64,000 bases of DNA from Clarkia xantiana subsp. parviflora. Lineage: Eukaryota > Streptophyta > Magnoliopsida > Myrtales > Onagraceae. Positions 13,690-22,352 of the stretch are shown in pieces; positions within the stretch are counted from its first letter, which is position 1, and every line of letters starts with the position of its first letter. The position numbers and the translations under genes were made by a program. The notes beneath the pieces were generated by a model. It did not search any database. It saw nothing but the letters and a program-made list of their open reading frames with translations, and was not told where the DNA came from. The stretch lies in assembly GCA_036873135.1 (NCBI GenBank), contig JAPTYO010000009.1:23767756-23831755 (forward strand). Direction: 5' to 3'.

Positions 13690-13925
13690 AAGCAAACCTC
13701 TCCTCTTAAGGAATGATAAGGTGGCGAACTACTCATCACCAGCTACAGAAAAACCTTCATTCTTAAGGAATGGTGAGTTGGCGACCTGTTTGTCACCTAC
13801 TAAGAGGAAACCTTTCCTCCTATGGTAAAATGAGGTGGCGACCTGCTTATCACCTGCTAGGAGAAAACCCTTCCTCCTAAGGTAAAGTGAGGTGGCGACC
13901 TGCTTGTCACCAACTGACTCGCCAC
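13690..13925. repeat. Tandem repeat, about 57 bp, four units, in element 4 LTR
   Basis: The phrase GTGGCGACCTGCTTGTCACC and its variants recur about every 57 bp (13719, 13776, 13833, 13890 region), separated by variants of CCTTCCTCCTAAGG. On the minus strand this reads as 19-residue repeats containing GDKQVATS, but nothing suggests translation. Confidence 0.7.
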
Positions 13926-14031
13926 CGGCCTCCTCCTCCAATCACAAAAAGCGGCCACCGCCCTAAGGAAACCGATCTGAGAAAAGGACAACCACCACAT
14001 AAGTCAGTTCACCAAATCTTTATATAAATAA

Positions 14032-14860
14032 GGGTTAAAGGTCCTTTTGGTACCACATGTTTGCAAAAATTACACTGTTCATACCACTAGTATTTTTTCG
14101 TACCGAATTGGTACCATATGTTTCCAAACCTTACTGTTTTGGTACCTCCGTTAGGGTTCCGTCAAAAACGGCCGTTAAATGGCATGTGCCATGCACGTGA
14201 CCAGCCCAAAACTTTCAATTTTGTTACAATTTAGTCCATCTAATACATCCCTAACTTTTATTTTGTTCAATTTAGTCCTAAAACTTCAAAACCAAACCAT
14301 TTTCCCAAATTGACCTAGCCGGACTTAGCCTAGGGCTAGGTCCGACCCTGGGTCATGGTCGCCGGACCCAGGCGACCCCGACCCAGGGTCGGACCTAGCC
14401 CTAGGCTAGGTCCGGCTAGGTCAATTGGGACCTAGCCCCAATTGAGTTAAATTGGGGCTAGGTCCAATTGACCTAGCCGGACATAGCCTAGGGCTAGGTC
14501 CGACCCTGGGTCGGGGTCGCCTGGGTCCGGCGACCATGACCCAGGGTCGGACCTAGCCCTAGGCTAAGTCCGGCTAGGTCAATTTGGGAAAATGGTTTGG
14601 TTTTGAAGTTTTAGGACTAAATTGAACAAAATAAAAGTTAGGGATGTATTAGATGGACTAAATTGTAACAAAATTGAAAGTTTTGGGCTGGTCACGTGCA
14701 TGGCACATGCCATTTAACGGCTGTTTTTGACAGAACCCTAACGGAGGTACCAAAACAGTAAGGTTTGGAAACATATGGTACCAATTCGGTACGAAAAAAT
14801 ACTAGTGGTATGAACAGTGTAATTTTTGCAAACATGTAGTACCAAAAGGACCTTTAACCC
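14032..14860. mobile_element. Fold-back MULE (Mutator-like), 829 bp
   Basis: Almost the whole element is one inverted repeat: the arm from 14032 (GGGTTAAAGGTCC) is mirrored to 14860 (GGACCTTTAACCC). The centre is around 14440-14465 (CCCAATTGAGTTAAATTGGG). An exact 9-bp target duplication TATAAATAA flanks it (14023-14031, 14861-14869), diagnostic of Mutator-type transposition. The inner arms contain a second set of inverted CTAGGTCCGACCC and CCCAGGGTCGGAC blocks. No coding capacity. A transcript through it would fold into a hairpin of about 400 bp. Confidence 0.92.
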
Positions 14861-15091
14861 TATAAATAATAAGATTTCTTCATTCCTGACATACATTTTT
14901 TCTCTACAGCTGATATCCATATACCGACTTAAGCTTTAGTGTGAAATCAGGGGCACAATTTCTCAAGTCTTCGCCAAACAATCACGACTAAAAGGAGATA
15001 GTGGCTTCCAAATTTCAAAAGACCCAAAGGCGTGAAGATGAAGACCAAGAGAATTCAACACCAAGTTTAGCCAGGCGATCTCGATCCAACA

Positions 15092-15110
15092 TTTGGCGCC
15101 GTCTGTGGGA
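15092..15110 (+). other. Primer-binding-site-like sequence of element 4
   Basis: TTTGGCGCCGTCTGTGGGA directly follows the LTR end. The core TTGGCGCCGTC also follows the 5' LTRs of elements 1 (16998) and 2 (38857). I did not identify the primer tRNA. Confidence 0.65.
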
Positions 15111-15374
15111 ACCGATCAAGAAGTCATGTCACCACCAAGAAATGCTCGAGACGACGTGAAACATACCCCCTATTCCATGTTAATAAAAGAGGTCATTCAA
15201 GGCCCAAAATAAACCTTAGTCGATTACTATGGACACTTTAGACGAGCTCTCTAACAAACCACTAAGGAATTCTCGGAGAGGGAGATAATCATTGCCTTCT
15301 TTGGAGGATTGAGACCCCGCTCCCAGTCTCTAGCAATCACTGAGCAAAAAGAGCATGTGGAAATATGAGAAAAT

Positions 15375-15920
15375 TTGGCTCAAAAGGTGAGACTCTACTG
15401 TCAAATGGAGGATACACGACATAATATCAGAAGACAAAGGGAAAGATCTCGCAAGAGTCTTTTAAGAGCCACCCCCACATCAGAAGCCCTAGGTACCCAG
15501 AAAAAGAGCCTCCGTCAAATCCAACAAATGATAGAGGAGTTCAATTTAAAAGGAGTTGGTCAACCCCCTAAGGAATTCTGCCAACACCATCAACTCGAGG
15601 GGCACAGTACCGACGACTTCCTCTACCTAAGGAGGGAATTGGAATTTCTGCAAGAAGAAATTCAGAGGCATCATCGCCATATTTCCCACCGATCTAGGAG
15701 ATGGGCGACACCTAGGGATGATGATACCAACGTTTTATCAGGAGGATTTGCTTCTGTCGGTGAATCCAGTGCCGCTAGAGAAACTTATACTGCCATGAAA
15801 ATTGCGACTTCCGACACCAGGAAGAGAACAAGAGAAATAGAGGAAATCGCCATCACATTCTCTACTGACAACGTAATGACGATAATCCATCCCCAAGAAG
15901 ACGCCTTTGATGGATTCTAG
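15375..15920 (+). pseudogene. Gag C-terminal fragment of element 4
   Basis: An open frame of 181 residues, very basic at the start, contains a variant zinc knuckle FCQHHQLEGHSTDDF near residue 74. The final cysteine of C-x2-H-x5-H-x4-C is replaced by F. It runs into IIHPQEDAF, which corresponds to YPHDDAL before the protease in elements 1 and 2. It then stops where the copia LTR begins. The capsid half upstream (15120-15374) is present only in broken frames. It is a truncated retroelement gene, not a host gene. Confidence 0.65.
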
Positions 15921-16283
15921 AGGATAAATAATACGGATTAAACCATAGGTACATGCTAGGTAACTAATTACGCAGCGGAATGGGTGCACATACATATTAC
16001 GCGATCGTAGCCCAATGACGCCAACGAAGGAGTTCACGGTCTGTCGGACGGTGTCCTACGGGAACTCTGATTAAGGAGCAGTCTGCAGGTAATGGTCTCC
16101 ACAACAAAGCCTCTTCAATCCGGTCGCTGGATGTATCTCTCAGGTGAATTGATTAACACAATTCGTCACATACTTTATGGTGGATGTGGTTCGGCCGAAC
16201 CCTATAGTATTAGGGAGGGGGATTTCTGTTCTGACAACTAAAAGGGAGAGAGTGATCAACCCCAAGAAATCCCTAACACCTCC
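15909..16283 (-). repeat. Copia 3' LTR, left part (split by element 1)
   Basis: This stretch and 27064-27289 form one LTR of a minus-strand copia element, about 600 bp when joined across the element 1 insertion. Read on the minus strand, the TATA-like CTTATAAATAGGAGG spans the insertion point, so element 1 landed just downstream of the copia TATA box. The left border at about 15909 (TGATGG) is approximate. Confidence 0.55.
16279..16283. repeat. 5-bp target-site duplication of element 1 (left)
   Basis: CCTCC here matches CCTCC at 27064-27068 immediately after the 3' LTR. A 5-bp duplication is normal for LTR retrotransposon integration and fixes the borders of element 1. Confidence 0.9.
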
Positions 16284-16997
16284 TGATGGATATGTGTCCA
16301 ATTCGAGTTCGTATTTACGTTTCGGGCCTCGCAAACACACCGAAAATCACATCACAACTTGAAAAACGTCTCCCAAGGGGTAAAAACGGTCCGGAAGTGC
16401 ATTTACGCACATCCGGACCGGACCTCCGGATTGCACTATGGGTATTGCTCGATTACCATTTACGCGATTACCGTTACATGAAGGGAAGTCAAGTTCGCAT
16501 ATTGCCAATGATGATGACGGTTACCGTTGGACCGTCATCAAACCGCTTTAAAACCGGGTCCTGTCTCAAGGAAGCCTATAAATAGGAGACCTTGGCCACC
16601 CATTTTCACACATCCTCTCATTTGCCCAACTTTTGTATTTTGAGCTCTGACTTCTCTCTAGAAATATTTTCTCTCTCTAGAATTACTCTTTTAGCCCTAT
16701 AGTGACTTAAGCTTCGGAGAGGGCTCCGCTAGCACCACCCCCCCTCTCCGTGCTAGCACCGGTCCTTTGTGCAGGAATCGTCGCCCAGACATCCGGATTT
16801 GTGCACAGACCACCGCCTTCTGAGACTCAGACGTCACTTGAGGCACAACCGCGCTTTGAGACACAGACCTTTCCGGGAATCAACCGAACACTCGTCAGTG
16901 GCACAAACCTCTTTCAGACGAAGGGTTACAGCCCGAAAACCCGCACAACCATACGAACAGACGCGTCCCCACGACCCAGTTCATCCCAGACGCAACA
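16284..16997 (+). repeat. 5' LTR of element 1 (714 bp)
   Basis: Begins TGATGG, ends AACA. A TATA box (CCTATAAATAGGAG, about 16575) predicts the transcript start shortly downstream. The LTR lacks a short duplicated CCGGATTGC block that the 3' LTR has, which explains 714 against 740 bp. Apart from a few substitutions and C-run length, the two LTRs are very similar, so insertion was fairly recent. Confidence 0.92.
16728..16757 (+). other. Poly-C-loop hairpin in element 1 LTR
   Basis: GCTAGCAC (16728-16735) pairs with GTGCTAGC (16750-16757) across a C-rich loop. It lies downstream of a conserved CTTAAGCTTCGGAGAGGG box and upstream of TTTGTGCAGG. Equivalent hairpins with different stem sequence occur in the LTRs of element 2 (38663-38698) and the third family (33515-33547). 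Confidence 0.75.
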
Positions 16998-17015
16998 TTG
17001 GCGCCGTCTACGTGA
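16998..17015 (+). other. Primer-binding-site-like sequence of element 1
   Basis: TTGGCGCCGTCTACGTG immediately follows the LTR end at 16997, in the position of a minus-strand primer site. Confidence 0.7.
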
Positions 17016-17046
17016 TTCGAACAAGAAGCTACCATACCGCAAAATC

Positions 17047-18531
17047 ATGACGAGTGATCGCAAACCTCCCGAAGAGGTTAACACAAGAAACATAAGGAAA
17101 AGGCCCAGACGTCCCAAGAAGTCCCCAGCAAACAAAAGAACAGGAGGCCAAATGCCAGCTGGAAGCCAGTCGGGACCCTCCCACATTCCAAGAGCTACTT
17201 CCGTAGCTTCATCCTTGCCAACTGACAATATGCCCGACGCACAACACAGAGAGCCAAGGAACGAGCATCACTCACCTCCACCTGGTTTCGAGCCAGAGGT
17301 GAATGAAGAGGAATCTCAGACGGAAATTCCGCAAGGCGAACAAAGAACGGGAGCAAACCCAATGCCCACCGTTACTCCAGCAATGATGGCTGCGTTGGAA
17401 GAGTTACTCGCATTCCGCGAGTCTCTAAAAAACCAAGGATATGCTGCTCAACCACCTCCAACTAACCAAGAGCACGCTGCGCCAACAAGAGAGGTGTCGC
17501 AAGACACTACTCGCCACGGCAATCCTTTCCAAGGCAGAAACCAACACGCAAGATATGAAGCTGCACGGTCATACACTCCTTCCCAAGGAGCCCGTCATTG
17601 GAGGAATGAAAGGCAGCCCCCATTCTACCACCCATAGCACCCAACGAGGGATGATCCCTTCCAAGCCACAAGCAGAGATCAATCCGACATCTACCACAAC
17701 AATGGCCGGAAAAATCCTTCAACAGGTTACGCTGAGCCGGCGAAAGGGTTTACTGCCGAGATGTTAGAAGAAATGGTGGAGAAGAAGATGAAGGAAGCAA
17801 AGATGAAGGGTATGCACGCACTTGAAGAAAGGGCGTCACATCCATTCGCAGACCACCTTGTAAACAGTCGCGTCCCAGACGCACTGTACCGGATTGGAGG
17901 AGACCTCTATCGCGGAAAAGGAGATCCAGTGGAACACGTGCAAAAGCACGAGGCCTCTCTACTAGGCAGAACAAAGAACCCACATCACTTCGCAATGACG
18001 TTTTCACAAACTCTTGCCGGGACTGCAGCACACTGGTTCTTCTCGCTGCCATGCGGAAACATCACTTCATGGGCGGACCTGAAGGCTAAATTCATTCAAC
18101 GATACATGGGCGAGCGCACATTGCTAAAGGGGTCAGGTGCTCTGGACGACGTCCAACAACAAAACGAAGAATCCCTTGCCGACTACTACGTCCGTTTCAA
18201 TCAGAATATTTCTGATATTCAGGGGAACCTGACGGAAGGAGAGATTGTTCGAGCGTTCATCCGAAACCTCGGACGAAGAGGCTATGCCCTAGCAGAAAAG
18301 ATGGCAAAGCGCCCAGCCGAAACCATGGAGGAGTTAGCCGCAAGAGTTAAAGAACACGTGGACCTCGAAAGGTTTAGAAGCCAGAACAAGGCAAAATCTC
18401 TGCGGCAAAGGCAAAAGAAAATCCAAAACAGAACCAACAAAAACCACACTCAAGTGGTCAACAAGGAAGAAATTGGCAACCTCAGCCGAAAAGACCTTTT
18501 CAAGGAGACTTTCAGAAGCCAAAAGAAGTAA
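17047..18531 (+). pseudogene. Gag of element 1, with in-frame TAG
   Basis: Starts at the ATG at 17047 just inside the element. A basic, Pro/Gln-rich N-terminal part runs to an in-frame TAG at 17635-17637. The same frame then continues through the capsid-like domain with HWFFSLP (about 18030), LKAKFIQRYMGER (about 18080) and IVRAFIRNL (about 18245). The domain aligns residue by residue with element 2 Gag. The frame ends at 18531, where the homologous protein carries on in other frames. Gag would assemble virus-like particles in the cytoplasm. The nonsense codon and frame changes suggest this copy is defective unless read-through occurs. Confidence 0.8.
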
Positions 18532-20134
18532 ACCTTTCCGACTGCATTCCTTTGAATGCCCCGCTGTCCGTGATATTGAGAGAGACAAGGACGCGAATAT
18601 GCGGTGTGAAAACCACGAGGTTTTCGGCCACGAGACAGACAGCTGTGTCAGTCTACGCTTCCGCATAAACAACTTCGTCCTCAAAGGCGAATTGAAGCAA
18701 TTTGTCGATCAAGGCGACAACCCCTCGAAAAAGGCTCAAGCAGAGTCATCGAAAAGAGGAAACAAGGGAAAAGAGAAGGTCAATGACAACCCTCCGCCAG
18801 CTAAGCGAGGCGTAATCAACGTCATACACGGAGGACCTGCCGCCGGAGGACAAGTGTCTAATGCTCGGGACATTTATGCATCCCAAGCAGCAACATTGCC
18901 GAAATACGGAAAGCGCAAGCAACCGGAGCAAGAAGACGCGGTCATCCAATTTTCCAGGGAAGACTTAAAGCATATCGTTTACCCTCACGATGACGCTTTA
19001 GTCATAACCATGGACATTGACGGATACGATGTGAAAAGAATCCTCGTCGATGGTGGAAGCTCCGCTGACATCCTACATGTCAAAGTCCTAGAGCAACTGG
19101 GAAGATCTGTCAAAGACTTGACTCTGGGAACCTTCTCGCTAGTCAGCTTCGCCGGAGCAGCTACACACCCCCTGGGTACAATCACGCTTCCTATCATCCT
19201 TGGCCAAGGGTGGAGAGCATTACATGTCAACGTCACCTTCGTCGTTGTAGAATCCCTTGGGGCCTATAACGGAATTTTGGGACGAACAACGATCAACCCA
19301 TACGTGATCGTACCCTCCACTGTACACCAAAAGATGAAGTTGCCTACGGACCATGGGATTGGGGAAGTGCTAGGCGACCAGATAACTGCAAGACGTTGTT
19401 ACGTCAATGCCTTGAGAGCAAAGCACCAATTCCATGTGGCAATGATAAATTCTTTCAAAAGGCAGAAAGTTGTTGATGAAAGAAAGGAGCAAGTGGCGGA
19501 ACAAGCTGTTACAGTTTGGAAGCCACAAGAATACATCCAGTATTCGCCATGGCACCAGATATGGCTCGTCAAGCAGGGAGAAGGCGAGCTAATCATGGAC
19601 TACTTTATCAGATTCGCTTCTAACGCCTCCTCGGCGAAAGCAACAAGAGAAGAAGTGATAAGCGTGTTCTATGCAAACATGAACGCCAGATCTTTCCTTC
19701 TCTTCGGACGAACTCATGGATGGGGAACAACAAAAACCATGGCAGATCTAAAAGATAAGCTTGAGACAGCAGTCTTGTGCGAACAAGAACTGAGGTGGGG
19801 TACACCCCTCAGTTGGGACAAAGGAGTTCGAGCAAAAACGAACAAACAGGAAGGCGCAAACATCGATATCGACAACATCTTCACACCACTAAACATGGTT
19901 GCGGAAGACATTTACGTCAACCTACTTGAAAACAAGCTCCCAAGTCCACTTGTTCCTAGGACAACTTTATTGGGCAACAACATCAAGGAATGGTGCAAGT
20001 ACCACAAAACTTGGGGGCACAACACAAACATGTGTCTACCACTAAGGTGGGAGATTGAAGAATGCATCGCGCTAGGAACATTAAGGCGATTTGTTGCAAC
20101 CGACTCCGCGACATTGTCATCAAACCAGCCATAA
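18473..20134 (+). CDS. Element 1 knuckle-protease-second Gag polyprotein part
   Basis: The 553-codon frame overlaps the end of Gag. A zinc knuckle [15 protein letters not shown] (C-x2-H-x4-G-H-x4-C) lies near residue 43. A retropepsin-like core [11 protein letters not shown] is near 191, where the usual DTG/DSG is DGG, with the partner motif [11 protein letters not shown] near 265. Instead of reverse transcriptase, the frame continues into a Gag-like module with [20 protein letters not shown] and a second knuckle [15 protein letters not shown] near 507, then stops. Element 2 has the same order. The first residues of this frame probably result from a frameshift, and the true product would be continuous with Gag. 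Confidence 0.8.
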   Translation: MATSAEKTFSRRLSEAKRSKPFRLHSFECPAVRDIERDKDANMRCENHEVFGHETDSCVSLRFRINNFVLKGELKQFVDQGDNPSKKAQAESSKRGNKGKEKVNDNPPPAKRGVINVIHGGPAAGGQVSNARDIYASQAATLPKYGKRKQPEQEDAVIQFSREDLKHIVYPHDDALVITMDIDGYDVKRILVDGGSSADILHVKVLEQLGRSVKDLTLGTFSLVSFAGAATHPLGTITLPIILGQGWRALHVNVTFVVVESLGAYNGILGRTTINPYVIVPSTVHQKMKLPTDHGIGEVLGDQITARRCYVNALRAKHQFHVAMINSFKRQKVVDERKEQVAEQAVTVWKPQEYIQYSPWHQIWLVKQGEGELIMDYFIRFASNASSAKATREEVISVFYANMNARSFLLFGRTHGWGTTKTMADLKDKLETAVLCEQELRWGTPLSWDKGVRAKTNKQEGANIDIDNIFTPLNMVAEDIYVNLLENKLPSPLVPRTTLLGNNIKEWCKYHKTWGHNTNMCLPLRWEIEECIALGTLRRFVATDSATLSSNQP

Positions 20135-21100
20135 TGAAACGGGAGAAATAACTATCTTTTAGATTACTTTGCGCATTTCCATTCCAAGTGTTTCTAGTAT
20201 AATCGCATTTACATGTTTTAAGAAGGAATGATCGGTTGACACCTTCTCGAAAAAACAATGTAAATACGCGCAAGTATCTAATAAAGTCAATCTACGTTTG
20301 TAGGTACATATCTATGTCTTGCACGCTATTTTTGGATTAAACGCGAAGTAACAAAACTACGCGCTTATTATCTACATCAACAATCCAAGATATTATGCTA
20401 TCAACAAGCAAAAAATCTATTACGCGTTATGACGACGCTTATCATCAACAACAATCTACTCATATTGATGACTACATCAAAAGGCGTCATCATAGAATCA
20501 AAAACTTGGAGTTAAACCCAAGATATTTTCAAAGACAGCATGCTGCAACTACATATAGCGGATGATACTTGCATCTCTACAACAACAAGGAGTTTATTTC
20601 TCCATTCATAAATGGGCATCTATCTCAAGAAGGTGCCAACAACGCAAAGCCATCACGCTATGAACACAGTCAACTTACATGACGCAATGACAACTTGCGG
20701 ATTATCTATAAAAAAAAAAAAAAAAAAAGGGAACTGATAGAAATTCTCTACTCAAAATGACGACCATTCAAGTAGCATCATCTACAAACAATTCCTTGGA
20801 ATAACATCAAGGTCTACTATCAAAAAGACGAATATGCTAAAGGCGTCAATTACAAGCAATATCTTGGATTAACACCAAGACCTACTATTAAAAGTGGCAT
20901 GTTGAGGTACCCTCTTTATAAAGACAAACTCCATGTTCACTTCTAGAAAATGACATGCTGTGACATCTCTGGTTAGAGGCAAATCCTCATGTTCATAGCC
21001 ATTCCCTGGATTCAGACCAGGATGGGCAAATACAATACGGGATTGATCACCCCATAAATGGCGGAAGTTCCCTTGTTAGGCAATGACCCCACACTACAAC
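20135..21100. other. Element 1 non-coding spacer
   Basis: No open frame with recognisable protein. AT-rich with repeated ACGCG, CATCAA and CTACATCAA words and an A-run at 20711-20728. It occupies the place where pol would be expected. Confidence 0.5.
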
Positions 21101-21106
21101 AAGTGT

Positions 21107-21560
21107 GAATTCCTGGTTAGGGTTCACTCTTCATGGCGAATGCTTTCTTTTTAGACGACAATCCCATATTCTGAATTCCTGGTTAGGGTTCACTCTTCAT
21201 GGCAAATGTCCTCTTTTTAGACGACAATCTCATATTCCGAATTCCTGGTTAGGGTTCACTCTTCATGGCAAATGTCCTCTATTTAGACGACAATCTCATA
21301 TTCTGAATTCCTGGTTAGGGTTCACTCTTCATGGCGAATGTCCTCTTTTTAGACGACAATCCCATATTCCGAATTCCTGGTTAGGGTTCACTCTTCATGG
21401 CAAATGTCCTCTTTTTAGACGACAATCCCATATTCCGAATTCCTGGTTAGAGTTCACTCTTCATGGCGAATGTCCTCTTTTTAGACGACAATCCCATATT
21501 ACGAATTCCTATTTAGGGTTCACTCTATACGGCAGAAGTCCTCTTGTTAGATGACAATTC
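21107..21560 (+). repeat. 66-bp tandem array in element 1
   Basis: GAATTCCTGGTTAGGGTTCA recurs at 21107, 21173, 21239 and 21305, exactly every 66 bp, for about seven units, the last diverged. Because 66 is a multiple of three, one frame stays open and reads 22-residue repeats (NSWLGFTLHG...). Nothing else points to translation. Confidence 0.9.
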
Positions 21561-22352
21561 TGTACTACAGATTTTCAAACCGTGTTGCATGGTTCCTGGA
21601 CGCAGAAAACATGCATCACAATTCATATTTACAAAAATGTTACATGGTCCCTGGACGCAGGAATCATGTATCACAAATATTTTACCAAATATTTTATCAA
21701 ATATTTTGTCAAATATTTTTATGCATCAAACACCTTTCCAAATATTTTATCAACAAGCTTTTTAGGGTTCTCAAAATACTCTTTTAAGAATCAAAATATT
21801 TTTACGTATGCTTCCCCAACGCGGGTTGATACACGCTGGCAGGTGCGCACCCTGTTTAAAACTCATAAAATTTACAAGTCGAGTCTTGTACAACGTCGCC
21901 TTAGAGTGGAACTAAGAGACGGTATAAACTAGTATCTTGCCCAAGCCAAGATAACATATTTCAAACATACTACTTGTTAAGTCGCTATACGCGAATCACT
22001 TGACAGTTTTCAACATATATAGCGACAAGCTATGCAGGGAAGACAAGCAACATGCATAACACATCATGCAAAAAATCTTGAATCAAAAGTGGCTATCGGT
22101 CACGATTGCGGGGACTACGTCTACGTCACTAGTCATCCACGTTCAATAAACACAGTAAGCGATAACGGTATGAAATATTACTAACAAGTTATCATGCAAA
22201 CTGTTATGTATAAAGCAGGTTCAAACGACGTAGTTCAAAGCGAACAAGTCCAAACAACAATCAAAGAACAACTCCAACAAGTTTCTAAACATAGAAGCCG
22301 GGGGGCAAGCGGACTCATAAACAAGTTCAACATATCGAAAAGATGGCACAGA
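21561..22352. other. Element 1 spacer between array and antisense gene
   Basis: Short repeats CAAATATTTTATCAAATATT (about 21680-21720) and partly duplicated CATGGTTCCTGGACGCAG and CATGGTCCCTGGACGCAG (21590, 21643). No protein recognised. It contains the 3' end region of the antisense transcript. Confidence 0.45.

Larger units (their letters stand above)
13515..15091 (+). repeat. 5' LTR of element 4, interrupted by a MULE
   Basis: Terminal TG (TGTTAGG) and CA (CCAACA), with a primer-site-like sequence immediately after. Removing the inserted MULE and one target duplication leaves about 739 bp. No second copy is in the window, so the left border is judged from the TG and from the change of sequence character at 13515. 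Confidence 0.65.
13515..15910 (+). mobile_element. Truncated Ty3/gypsy-type LTR element (element 4)
   Basis: A 5' LTR beginning TGTTAGG and ending CA (13515-15091) is followed directly by the primer-site-like TTTGGCGCCGTC and then by the C-terminal part of a Gag gene. The element breaks off in the linker before the protease (about 15910), where the copia remnant begins. No matching 3' LTR is present in the window. It shares the TTGGCGCCGTC signal with elements 1 and 2, so it belongs to a related lineage. It is itself inserted next to, or in, the decayed MULE transposase. Confidence 0.7.

Noticed and set aside
16998..17015. Possible tRNA gene suggested by primer-site complementarity
   Set aside because: Only a short primer-site-like match; no cloverleaf or A/B boxes seen.
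21105..21554. 149-codon frame with 22-residue repeats
   Set aside because: Explained by a 66-bp satellite-like array. No evidence of expression, and the element 2 array (49 bp) does not keep a frame.
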